Assembly (NCBI GenBank): GCA_017535725.1
Contig: JAFXTO010000037.1
Span: 1 to 43,810, forward strand
DNA length: 43,810 bases
Direction: 5' to 3'
From: Bacteroidaceae bacterium
Lineage (GTDB): Bacteria > Bacteroidota > Bacteroidia > Bacteroidales > Bacteroidaceae
Shown here piece after piece: positions 23,138 to 31,480 of this stretch (position 1 is the stretch's first letter; each line of letters begins with the position of its first letter). The translations under genes were made by a program, and so were the position numbers. Under the pieces are notes generated by a model that saw nothing but the letters and a program-made list of their open reading frames with translations, was not told the DNA's origin and did no database searches.

Positions 23138-24649
23138 ATGAGACATTTGGACCGCGCAGAACTCACCCAGCTACTGGATTCTTCCGTCTTTCACCTCATC
23201 GGTGATGTGGCGGACGAAATGGGCATCGAAGCCTACGTGGTTGGTGGCTACGTTCGTGATCTTTTCCTCGAACGACCGTCAAAGGATATCGATGTCGTTG
23301 TCGTTGGAAGCGGCATTGCTGTGGCGGAGGCTGTGGCGAAGAAGATAGGACGAGGTGTCCATGTGAATGTGTACCGAAATTTCGGCACTGCGCAGGTACA
23401 TTGGCATGGACAGGAAGTGGAGTTCGTGGGTGCCCGCAGGGAGAGCTATAATCGTGACTCGCGCAAGCCCATCGTGGAGGATGGTACGCTGGAGGACGAC
23501 CAGCAGCGTCGCGACTTTACCATCAATGCGATGGCGGTCTGTCTGAATAGCTCCCGCTTTGGTGAACTCGTAGACCCCTTCGACGGTGTCTGGGATTTGG
23601 AGGATCGTCTCATTGCTACCCCTTTGAATCCTGATGTGACCTTCTCCGACGACCCGTTGCGAATGATGCGTTGCATCCGCTTTGCTACCCAGCTGAACTT
23701 CGAAATTGAGCCAGAGACCTTCGAGGCTCTGGAACGTAACAAAGAGCGCATCAAGATTATCTCTCAGGAACGTATCATTGACGAAATTCAGAAAATCATG
23801 GCCTCGGACTCACCTGCCCGTGGCTGGGAACTGTTGTTCCAGAGTGGCCTGCTGGAAATCATTTTTCCTGAACTCTATGCACTGCAAGGTATAGAAATAA
23901 TGAACGGGCGCGCGCATAAGGACAATTTCTGGCACACGCTGGAAGTGCTGACAAATGTGGTGAAGGCACAGCGTTTACTTCATGTTGACCATTCATCGTT
24001 GAGCGAAACTTCGGCAAAAGATATAAGCACTCAACGTTCGACGCTTAACGAAAAGGTCCTCTGGCTCCGTTGGGCGGCCCTTCTTCATGACATCGGCAAG
24101 CCAAAGACCAAACGCTATGACCCTGTGCTGGGTTGGACGTTTCACAACCACAATTACGTAGGTGAGAAGATGGTCCCACAGATTTTCCGGCGCATGAAGT
24201 TGCCGATGGACGAGCGTATGAAGTATGTCCAGAAGTTGGTCTCGCTGCACATGCGTCCCATCGTGATTGCCGACGAGGAGGTGACGGACAGTGCTGTACG
24301 CCGTCTGCTCTTCGAGGCTGGCGATGACATTGATGACCTGATGCTTCTCTGTGAGGCTGACATCACTTCGAAGAACATGCAGCGCAAACAACGGTTCCTC
24401 GACAACTTCCAGCTTGTGCGCCGCAAGCTTGTTGACCTCGAGGAACGCGACCGCATCCGTAACTTCCAGCCGCCTGTCAGTGGCGAGGAAATTATGGAAC
24501 GTTTCCATCTACCGCCCTGCCGTGAGGTAGGCACATTAAAGAGTGCTGTGAAGGATGCCATCCTCGACGGAGTTATCCCAAACGAACGTGAGGCAGCTTT
24601 GGCTTTTGTCATTGAAAAGGCCAAAAAAATGGGGCTGAAAGTTGATTGA
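23138..24649 (+). CDS. cca: CCA tRNA nucleotidyltransferase with HD domain
   Basis: This 503-residue enzyme adds or repairs the 3' CCA of tRNAs. The nucleotidyltransferase head shows YVVGGYVRDLFL, the metal-binding DIDVVV, RRDFTINAMA, and DDPLRMMRCIRFATQL. The C-terminal half has an HD-type phosphohydrolase domain (AHKDNFWHTLEVL; ALLHDIGKPKTK). Between these two HD motifs about 25 residues (HVDHSSLSETSAKDISTQRS and a few more, near 282-307) look inserted compared with the usual direct link to LRWAALLHD. They are encoded by sequence with an imperfect inverted pair CGTTGAGCG/CGCTTAACG. The enzyme otherwise looks complete. Confidence 0.93.
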   Translation: MRHLDRAELTQLLDSSVFHLIGDVADEMGIEAYVVGGYVRDLFLERPSKDIDVVVVGSGIAVAEAVAKKIGRGVHVNVYRNFGTAQVHWHGQEVEFVGARRESYNRDSRKPIVEDGTLEDDQQRRDFTINAMAVCLNSSRFGELVDPFDGVWDLEDRLIATPLNPDVTFSDDPLRMMRCIRFATQLNFEIEPETFEALERNKERIKIISQERIIDEIQKIMASDSPARGWELLFQSGLLEIIFPELYALQGIEIMNGRAHKDNFWHTLEVLTNVVKAQRLLHVDHSSLSETSAKDISTQRSTLNEKVLWLRWAALLHDIGKPKTKRYDPVLGWTFHNHNYVGEKMVPQIFRRMKLPMDERMKYVQKLVSLHMRPIVIADEEVTDSAVRRLLFEAGDDIDDLMLLCEADITSKNMQRKQRFLDNFQLVRRKLVDLEERDRIRNFQPPVSGEEIMERFHLPPCREVGTLKSAVKDAILDGVIPNEREAALAFVIEKAKKMGLKVD

Positions 24650-24831
24650 CAGTGCAAAACGCAATTGTTTTTTTCTGACAAAGACTATTTTGTACAGTTT
24701 ATCTAACATTTTCGTCATAAAAACAACGTTTTTGATGCTCTTTTGACCTCTTTTTTTATCTTTTTTATTGAAAACGTGTTGTTTTAAGCTCTTTTAACAG
24801 TTTTTTTTTTCTCTGTCTAATAGATAGTTCC
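24650..24831. other. AT-rich region upstream of the fimbrial operon
   Basis: This strongly AT-rich region contains two direct repeats, GCTCTTTTGAC near 24736 and GCTCTTTTAAC near 24788, about 51 bases apart. It also has an inverted pair, AAAACAACG near 24719 and CGTGTTGTTTT near 24775. These could be regulator sites for the fimbrial operon, which is an inference. No gene was seen. Confidence 0.4.
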
Positions 24832-24839
24832 TATTTTTG
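24832..24839 (+). promoter_or_regulatory. Promoter -7 element for the fimbrial operon
   Basis: TATTTTTG, followed by AGGCGG, lies 74 bases before the DUF3575 ATG, leaving an A-rich leader. Confidence 0.5.
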
Positions 24840-24913
24840 AGGCGGAAATGAAGCAAAACACGGCTTAGAGCGTGTAAAAGTGATATAAAAACAAGTGATT
24901 TTTAAAAAGTGAA

Positions 24914-25489
24914 ATGATGTTCAAGAAAACAGCATTATTGTTCCTGTTATTTTTGTTCATAGGACATCCGTTATCCTATGGGCAGCATTTCGCCATCAAT
25001 AACAATCTTTTGTTTGATGCGGCGGGTGCTTTGTCAGCAGGCGTTGAAATTCCCTTCTCGAGAAAGACTTCCCTTGAAGTCTATGGCAGCTTGCGCCCTT
25101 GGAAGAGAGCCAGTCAGAACGTTAACAAGCATTGGACTGTCCAAACACAGTTCCGTATCTGGCCTTGTCAGGTGATGAATGGTTTCTTCTTCGGTCCCTA
25201 CGCCCACGTGGGTGAATTTAATTTAGGAAACCAGGATCTGTTTTTCGGCTTGCTCCATAACCTGAGACCCTTCCGTTATGAGGGCTGGTTCGTTGGAGGC
25301 GGCTTGGGAGCAGGTTATCAATTCACCCTGTCGAAGCATTGGAACTTTGGCGTGGAAGCGGGTGTTGGTTATACCTACATTGATTACAGGAAGTACAATT
25401 GTGAATTGTGCGGTGCCCTGAAAGAGGATGACGTACTCCATTATGTGGGTGTCTCACGCCTGGGTCTTAGTTTCATATACCTATTTTAA
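24914..25489 (+). CDS. DUF3575 domain-containing outer-membrane protein
   Basis: The 191-residue protein has a signal peptide (MMFKKTALLFLLFLFIGHPLSYG) and DUF3575 features: INNNLLFDAAGALSAGVEIPF, SLRPW, and alternating beta strands ending in an aromatic residue (SFIYLF), consistent with a small outer-membrane barrel. It has three cysteines, including a CxxC pair NCELC at 163-166. DUF3575 genes commonly open Mfa1/FimA-type fimbrial loci, where the protein is thought to assist outer-membrane steps. It is the first gene of the operon, 18 bases before the DUF3868 gene. Confidence 0.88.
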   Translation: MMFKKTALLFLLFLFIGHPLSYGQHFAINNNLLFDAAGALSAGVEIPFSRKTSLEVYGSLRPWKRASQNVNKHWTVQTQFRIWPCQVMNGFFFGPYAHVGEFNLGNQDLFFGLLHNLRPFRYEGWFVGGGLGAGYQFTLSKHWNFGVEAGVGYTYIDYRKYNCELCGALKEDDVLHYVGVSRLGLSFIYLF

Positions 25490-25507
25490 TTATAATACTG
25501 TAGCAAC

Positions 25508-27010
25508 ATGAGTATATCTGTCAATCATATTACGAAAAAGCTGCAAGGAAACGCAGTAAGCAGACAATGGATGTTGTTCTTGCTGCTGTTCATTCAGCTA
25601 CCTGCCTTCGCCTCCACATTGCTGGAGAAAGATCAGAAGACATACGTTTTTGATTATGTGATGTCAATAAAGCGTTCTGCCTTGGCTATTGTGGACAGCA
25701 ATCTGGTTGTCTCACTTCAGCTGACCGCCATCCAGGATGTCCCTGTCCGCCAGTCTGTGATTCTTGCACCGGTGCTGGAGGATACCACTTCTTTACGCAA
25801 TGTGGAGCTGCCTCTGATATTCCTCAACAGCCGTAACCAGCAGATTTATTATGACCGTAACCTCAGGAAGGCATATCCCGATGCTATTTCCGTCCGGAAA
25901 AAGAAGGGTGTAAATCTCGATATCGATTATATTCGTACCGTGAAATACGAACCGTGGATGAAAAATGCCGTTCTGAAGCTGCGCAAGCAGAGTTGTGCCT
26001 GCAGCAACATGAAGAATCGTGGCGAGATAATAGCTGCAACGTTCGAGAAAGAGGAGGTCGCACCGGAGATTCAGCTCTACCCCGTATTCCTTGTGCCGCC
26101 TGCAGACAACTCCGTGAAAGTGCGTGAGGAAAGCGGTTCTGCCTATCTCTGCTTCGTGGTTAACAAGTGGGACATCAAGCCGGATTACATGAGTAACCCT
26201 GTCGAACTGCAGAAGATTCACAATTCCGTCAACCTTGTTAAGAGCGACTCTGACGTGACCATCCGCAAGATGACCATTGAGGGTTTTGCTTCTCCGGAAG
26301 GAACATTCAAGCATAACTTGATGCTCAGTGAGAACCGTACAGAAGCTCTGAAGAACTACCTCTATATGACGAATATCGCAAAGGATATTCCCATCGAGGC
26401 CAGTGGTAAGGGTGAAAACTGGGAAGGCTTCATGAAGAGCCTCAATAGCAGGACTGATATCCCGCAGCACAGCAAACTTCTCAGCATAGCCACCAGTAAT
26501 ATTCCCGTTGATGAGAAGGAGAAACGCATGCGTCGCGAGGCTCCGGAGGGTTATGATTATGTTCTGAAAAACATATTCCCCTCCTTGCGTTGTACGAACT
26601 ATACCGTCATCTATACCGTCAGACCATTTACTCTGGAGGAGTCGGAGCGCGTCTTTGAGACCCGTCCCATTAACCTTAACTTAAATGAGATCTATCGGTT
26701 GGCGGACAAGTATGTCACTGACGAGGAGAAGTATTACTCCATTATCCGCAAGGCATACAACCTCTATCCCAACGACTCGTACATCAACCTCACTTTGGCT
26801 TACCTCGCCCTCAAACGGGGTTCCACAGAAGAAGCCGCAGAATACCTGACTAGGGTGGACGATTGTCCGCAAAAGGTCATGAACCAAGGCATTATCGCAT
26901 ATCTCAAAGGCGATCTCGATCAGGCTATCCGACTCGTCGAACAGGCTCGTCAACAGGGCTTGACTCAAGCTGAGGTCCAACTTCAAGAATTTAATAAACT
27001 TAAACACTAA
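25508..27010 (+). CDS. DUF3868 domain-containing protein with OmpA-like C-terminal domain
   Basis: The 500-residue protein has an N-terminal hydrophobic export signal (about residues 20-36). A DUF3868-type beta-rich region with the segment VVSLQLTAIQDVPVRQSVILAPVL follows, then an OmpA-like peptidoglycan-binding region (MTIEGFASPEGTFKHNLMLSENRTEALKNYL). The C-terminus is helical with TPR-like repeats. Cysteines cluster in SCACSN near residues 161-164. Proteins of this pair (DUF3575/DUF3868) accompany Mfa-type fimbriae and are suggested to anchor the assembly to the cell wall. It lies between DUF3575 and the shaft-subunit gene. Confidence 0.87.
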   Translation: MSISVNHITKKLQGNAVSRQWMLFLLLFIQLPAFASTLLEKDQKTYVFDYVMSIKRSALAIVDSNLVVSLQLTAIQDVPVRQSVILAPVLEDTTSLRNVELPLIFLNSRNQQIYYDRNLRKAYPDAISVRKKKGVNLDIDYIRTVKYEPWMKNAVLKLRKQSCACSNMKNRGEIIAATFEKEEVAPEIQLYPVFLVPPADNSVKVREESGSAYLCFVVNKWDIKPDYMSNPVELQKIHNSVNLVKSDSDVTIRKMTIEGFASPEGTFKHNLMLSENRTEALKNYLYMTNIAKDIPIEASGKGENWEGFMKSLNSRTDIPQHSKLLSIATSNIPVDEKEKRMRREAPEGYDYVLKNIFPSLRCTNYTVIYTVRPFTLEESERVFETRPINLNLNEIYRLADKYVTDEEKYYSIIRKAYNLYPNDSYINLTLAYLALKRGSTEEAAEYLTRVDDCPQKVMNQGIIAYLKGDLDQAIRLVEQARQQGLTQAEVQLQEFNKLKH

Positions 27011-27030
27011 AACCAATAACCCCTAAAGTT

Positions 27031-28542
27031 ATGTCTCATTCAAGCAAAATCATTTATGCGCTGCTGTTAACCAGTGCCATGCTGTGTGGTTGCAGTCAGC
27101 GCGAAGACCTCGAAGTCATTGACAGCAATGAATCCGTTCCTCAGGAGAATGCCAGCGTTGTTTTCCGTATCAAGACCAACACCTCTACTCCCTCACTGAT
27201 AACTCGTAGCGTGGAAGACAGTTATTCTCATGAGCCGGGAACTGAGACTGAGTATCAGGTGAACAACGCCCGGGTATATCTCTACGATGCTCCCACTAAG
27301 CTCTTTGTAAAGTCTGTCCTGCTTAAGAATCTGAAACTTGTAAGTGAAGACGTGCCGAATAACATCGTCTACGAAACAGAACACGTGTTGGTGCCACAGG
27401 GAACCTACGACATCTTCGTCATGGCAAATACCGACATACAGATTTCTAAGACGAACGAGGCGGATTTCCTGGCATCCATCGACAGTATAACTTACCTCAA
27501 GGGCCGTGTGTACACAGAGGATATTTCCAAAGGTATCGTCATGACGAACCGTGCTTCTGACAATACCAACGTCCTCATTGAAAAGGGTTCGGATGATGCC
27601 GACAACGTCGTTAATATTACGCTGGAGCGTGTCCTCGCCCGCATCGATGTTGCAAGGAGTAACCAGACGTACGCCTTGACCGATAAGAACAGTCAGCAAT
27701 ATGCGACTATCACCCTGGATGGATACTACATCGTCAACCTGCCCAAATATTATTATCCTTACCGCCACGTCGCCGTGTTGACATCCATGAACGTACCCGC
27801 CTGGAGTCTTCCCGAGAACTACAGCAATGTGAGTGATGTCAACGGTTATGTGATTGACCCCTATTTCTTCAAGAAGACGATTGATGCGACAAGTTTCAAG
27901 AATGGCGATAGTTACTATGAGTATTTTCTTGGAAACCTCGCTGAAGGAAATAACATTTCTTGGACGACGTTCAAACCGGCTGCCTCAGATGGTACTCCGC
28001 AGTACAATACGATTTATAGCCCCGAGAACTGCATGTTCGCTCCCGCTCAGAAGAACGGCTACAGCACTGGTGTTGTCTTCCGTGCCAAAGTGGATCCCTA
28101 CAATAGCGTCTATACTCTCTCAAATGGCTCGTTGGTATTACTCACCGACAAGACAAAATATCCAGAGGTAATCTATTACTTCAACTACAAGTTCTATGAC
28201 ACGCCAGAAGCATTGGCTGCTGCCATTGGTGTTGGATCTATCAGCGGAGTCAACCTGGATTTGTATAAGGCCAAGAAATTTGAGAAGACTAATGATGGTT
28301 ATCGTTGCTACTACAACTACTGGATTCGTCACCTGGACAACAACAAGTCCAACGTCATGGGCGTGATGGAGTTCGCTATTGTACGCAACAACCTCTATAA
28401 GATTCTTGTTACTAATGTGTCAGGTCTTGGGTATGAGGAAATTCCTACCGATCCCGATACCCCAGACGAAGGAGAAACCTACCTTAAAGTTGTGCTTAAC
28501 GTGAAGCCATGGATTATAAGAGACCTACATATCGTGCTTTGA
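27031..28542 (+). CDS. Mfa1-like major fimbrial subunit (fimbrillin lipoprotein)
   Basis: The 503-residue protein starts with a lipoprotein signal ending LCGC (Cys21). It has the type V pilin layout: an N-terminal strand region (ASVVFRIKTNTS), a possible trypsin-like cleavage Arg at about residue 59 (LITR-SVED), the N domain with VYLYD and YDIFVMAN, and the C domain with VEVIYYFNYKFYD-like and WIRHLDNN segments. It ends with the terminal donor-type strand YLKVVLNVKPWIIRD. Such pilins are lipid-anchored, cut at an Arg, and polymerise by strand exchange. Two mature cysteines (334 and 426) may form a disulfide. It overlaps the downstream anchor gene by 34 bases. Confidence 0.88.
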   Translation: MSHSSKIIYALLLTSAMLCGCSQREDLEVIDSNESVPQENASVVFRIKTNTSTPSLITRSVEDSYSHEPGTETEYQVNNARVYLYDAPTKLFVKSVLLKNLKLVSEDVPNNIVYETEHVLVPQGTYDIFVMANTDIQISKTNEADFLASIDSITYLKGRVYTEDISKGIVMTNRASDNTNVLIEKGSDDADNVVNITLERVLARIDVARSNQTYALTDKNSQQYATITLDGYYIVNLPKYYYPYRHVAVLTSMNVPAWSLPENYSNVSDVNGYVIDPYFFKKTIDATSFKNGDSYYEYFLGNLAEGNNISWTTFKPAASDGTPQYNTIYSPENCMFAPAQKNGYSTGVVFRAKVDPYNSVYTLSNGSLVLLTDKTKYPEVIYYFNYKFYDTPEALAAAIGVGSISGVNLDLYKAKKFEKTNDGYRCYYNYWIRHLDNNKSNVMGVMEFAIVRNNLYKILVTNVSGLGYEEIPTDPDTPDEGETYLKVVLNVKPWIIRDLHIVL

Positions 28543-29504
28543 AGCATTTATTTTCCATAGTATGCATCTTGGCAATGGTGTCCTGCACGTGGGTGAAGGA
28601 CGACACTGACGACTGCCCCTACGGTTTTTGGCTCAAACTGCACTATTCCTACAACATCCTTGATGTGGAAGCAGCGCCAAAATACGTGCAGGATGCGTAT
28701 GTCTATGTCTATGATGCCGATGGAAAATATATCAAGCGCATTTTCGCAACTCAGGATGCCCTGAAGTCCGATAACTATAAGGTTCGGGTGGAAGGACTCC
28801 CTGAGGGAGATTATCAGTTTGTGGTGTGGAGTGGAATTGGCAACAGTGAGTATGCTGTCTCAAGCGATACCCAGATGTTTGATGACTTCCGTATCTCGCT
28901 GGTAGGAGCCGATGCCGGGTATTCCCAGGAACTGCCTGACCTCTACTATGGCTACCTGCCAAAGGTTCATTTCGACGATTCGTATGCTACTTACGATGTT
29001 GAGTTGATGAAGAACACCAATCAGTTGTCATGTCTCGCGGTGGCCTTGTCCGACGATACGGAAATGAACCCCGATGACTTCGACATGAGAGTCGTTACTG
29101 CCAATGGTACGATGGATGCTCGCAATCAACTGGTGTCTGATGCCGAAATCACTTACACGCCTTTTGTTAAAGACTCCGTTACGTTCGAAGATGTGGACTA
29201 TGGTACACTGCATGGTGTCCAGTTCAGTATTTCTACGTTACGACTGCTGAAAGATACAGACTGCCGTGTCATCCTCGAGAGAAAGAGTTCGGGCCAGAAT
29301 GTATTCAATGTTTCCATTCCGGAATATATTGGTATGATAGGCTCTCTCTATACGAATCTCGGCCGTAAGCTTACTGTCCAGGAATATCTCGACAGGCAGG
29401 ACTTCTACACCATTGTGTTCTATCTCTCAGGAGATTTGGATAAACTGCTCCAGTTGCGGGTGAATAGCTGGCGACTGAGATCTATCAACCACTTAAAACT
29501 CTGA
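28509..29504 (+). CDS. FimB/Mfa2-family fimbrial anchor lipoprotein
   Basis: The 331-residue product has a lipoprotein signal (ILAMVSC, Cys26) followed by the family pattern DDTDDCPYGFWLKLHYSYN, typical of Mfa2/FimB anchors, which stay in the outer membrane and terminate and tether the fimbria. Further strands (YVYVYDADG, FVVWSGIGN) fit two beta-sandwich domains. ATG 28509 lies inside the end of the shaft gene, in another frame, so translation of the two is likely coupled. The stop is followed after four bases by the TTG start of the thioredoxin-fimbrillin gene. Confidence 0.87.
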   Translation: MDYKRPTYRALKHLFSIVCILAMVSCTWVKDDTDDCPYGFWLKLHYSYNILDVEAAPKYVQDAYVYVYDADGKYIKRIFATQDALKSDNYKVRVEGLPEGDYQFVVWSGIGNSEYAVSSDTQMFDDFRISLVGADAGYSQELPDLYYGYLPKVHFDDSYATYDVELMKNTNQLSCLAVALSDDTEMNPDDFDMRVVTANGTMDARNQLVSDAEITYTPFVKDSVTFEDVDYGTLHGVQFSISTLRLLKDTDCRVILERKSSGQNVFNVSIPEYIGMIGSLYTNLGRKLTVQEYLDRQDFYTIVFYLSGDLDKLLQLRVNSWRLRSINHLKL

Positions 29505-29508
29505 AGCT

Positions 29509-31389
29509 TTGAAACGACACTGGAAAGCATATTGTGTATCGCTGTTTCTGTCTTGCTTCGTTGTCATTCTGGCGTCATGCCAGGGTGACAGCGAGGAGGC
29601 AGGCACCCCGACGACAGCGATCAACGTCGGTGATCTCATTCCTGACTTCACGCTGGCTGGTTCCAACGGGAATAGCTTTTCATCCTCCTCGTTGAAGGGA
29701 CAGGTCTATATCTTGAACTTCTTCGATACGGGATGTCCCGACTGCCGGCAGGAGCTGCAGGTGTTGCAGCAAATCTTCGACAAGTATGAGGGGATGGTGC
29801 CGTTGCTCAATGTACCCAGAAGCCAGACCAAGGAGGAGATTCAATCGTATTGGGACCAGGCAAATTTGACTTTGCCTTACTATATACCCAATGACAAGAA
29901 TCTCTACTACAAGTTTGCTTCAAGGACAATCCCCCGTACTTATGTTGTTGACAGCGACGGTATCGTTCATGCAGCCTTCGCGGATTCCCCCGTGGCAGAC
30001 TATGATACGCTCGATGGCCTCTTGGAACAACTGCTGGAAAATGCCCCCGATAACAAAGGTACTGTAAGACTATCCATGAAATTGAGGGTTCCAGGTGCAC
30101 CTTTTAAAGCGGGGAGTCTTCTCAACAACGAATCTGTCATCACCAAACTTGACATCTGGTTCTTTGAATCAGATACCAAGGCGTTCTACAGTAAGGCTGA
30201 AATAGAAAACTTTCAAAGAGCAGAAATCTCTACGGATGGCTATTATGACATCACGTATAGTTTCTATGATTTGAAAATTCCTGTTGGAGTGTATGACATC
30301 TTTACCATCGCCAACTATTACGACCATAGTATTGATTCGATAAAGACTGAGGAAGAGTTACTCAACTGGAAGGATTGCCAAACCTATAAAGTGGGTATGG
30401 GTGCTAATATCCCAGACGAAGGGGCTGTGATGACGAATCGTGCCACCTCTTTGCTGGGTATCGATCTGGTTCCGTATAAAAATCATTATTATGAATTGAA
30501 GGTGGAATTGGAACGCGTGATGGCAAAGCTGCAGATAGGAGTTAAAACGAACTCCTTCGTGCTGAGGCACGAAGCAGAGCAGTATGCTACTATCAATATC
30601 ACGAACTACAAATTGGTCAACCTGAACGCCTGCTACTACCTTTTCCAGCACGTGGATAATCTGCCTGAATTCAAAGAACGTACATCGTTCGTCATGCCGG
30701 ACAATTTCCGCGAATATACCGATGCAGGTCAGGAGTATGTGGTGGATCCGTTGTTCTATGAGAAACGGCCGAATAGTGTGGATATGGCTTCGTGTGCCAA
30801 GCGTTATGTGTCGTGGTATGGGGACTTCAATACAGATAACTTTGCATCCATGCCTTCGGCAGGTTACTTTGGAAATGTCTATATCCTCGAGAATACCTCT
30901 TTTAGGTCGAGCCAGAAGAACGGCTATTCACCGGGCATTGTCTTCAAGGCGGCCGTCAGTCCTGTCTCTGTTAATATCTACGATTCAAGAACAGATAACG
31001 TGACAGGGGAAACACGTCCAGGCTTTTGGCCTGATGTCATCTATCTGTACAACTTCAAATTCTATGGCTCTTTAAAGGCTATCAACCTCGATTCAGGAAT
31101 GACGCTGAACGAAGTTGACAACTATACGGATGCTGATTTGATGGCCAAGGGTATCAAAAGGTGCGTGTTCAATATGGGTGTCTATGAGACGTATTACACG
31201 TATTGGATACAGCATCGTCAGAAAGAATCTGAAATGGGTCCGATGAAATATGGCATTATCCGGAACAACCACTACGTGTTGAGTGTTGACGATGTCACAG
31301 GCCTTGGCTATAGCGTTATTACCCCTGATGTCATGAGGGATAACTATCCCAATTCCTTCACGGATGTGAAAGTTTCTGTCACTCCATAG
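29509..31389 (+). CDS. Thioredoxin (TlpA-like)-fimbrillin fusion lipoprotein
   Basis: The 626-residue protein starts at TTG (MKRHWKAYC), the only start that keeps the lipoprotein signal (VVILASC, Cys24). Residues about 37-190 form a TlpA/AhpC-type thioredoxin domain: VGDLIPDFTLAGSNGNSF, FFDTGCPDC (Cys76/Cys79) and RTIPRTYVVDSDG with the cis-Pro loop. Residues about 195-626 form a fimbrillin domain clearly related to the shaft subunit in this operon, sharing YDIFxxAN, VMTNRA, LERVxAxxxxx, QYATI, QKNGYSxGxVFxAxVxP and IRNNxYxLxVxxVxGLGY. The C-terminus stops after VKVSVTP, where the shaft continues into PWIIRD. I infer a surface-exposed minor or tip subunit with a redox head. Confidence 0.85.
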   Translation: MKRHWKAYCVSLFLSCFVVILASCQGDSEEAGTPTTAINVGDLIPDFTLAGSNGNSFSSSSLKGQVYILNFFDTGCPDCRQELQVLQQIFDKYEGMVPLLNVPRSQTKEEIQSYWDQANLTLPYYIPNDKNLYYKFASRTIPRTYVVDSDGIVHAAFADSPVADYDTLDGLLEQLLENAPDNKGTVRLSMKLRVPGAPFKAGSLLNNESVITKLDIWFFESDTKAFYSKAEIENFQRAEISTDGYYDITYSFYDLKIPVGVYDIFTIANYYDHSIDSIKTEEELLNWKDCQTYKVGMGANIPDEGAVMTNRATSLLGIDLVPYKNHYYELKVELERVMAKLQIGVKTNSFVLRHEAEQYATINITNYKLVNLNACYYLFQHVDNLPEFKERTSFVMPDNFREYTDAGQEYVVDPLFYEKRPNSVDMASCAKRYVSWYGDFNTDNFASMPSAGYFGNVYILENTSFRSSQKNGYSPGIVFKAAVSPVSVNIYDSRTDNVTGETRPGFWPDVIYLYNFKFYGSLKAINLDSGMTLNEVDNYTDADLMAKGIKRCVFNMGVYETYYTYWIQHRQKESEMGPMKYGIIRNNHYVLSVDDVTGLGYSVITPDVMRDNYPNSFTDVKVSVTP

Positions 31390-31417
31390 AGCATCTTCTC
31401 TGTTTGTTCTTATACTT

Positions 31418-31458
31418 ATGCGCCTCCTCGGCTTCGAAACCTGGGGAGGCGCATTTTA
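31418..31458 (+). terminator. Terminator of the fimbrial operon
   Basis: ATGCGCCTCC (31418-31427) pairs perfectly with GGAGGCGCAT (31445-31454) across a 17-base loop, followed by TTTATG. It lies 29 bases past the last fimbrial stop, between convergent genes. Confidence 0.7.
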
Positions 31459-31480
31459 TGTTCGATGTTATGGGTGATGC

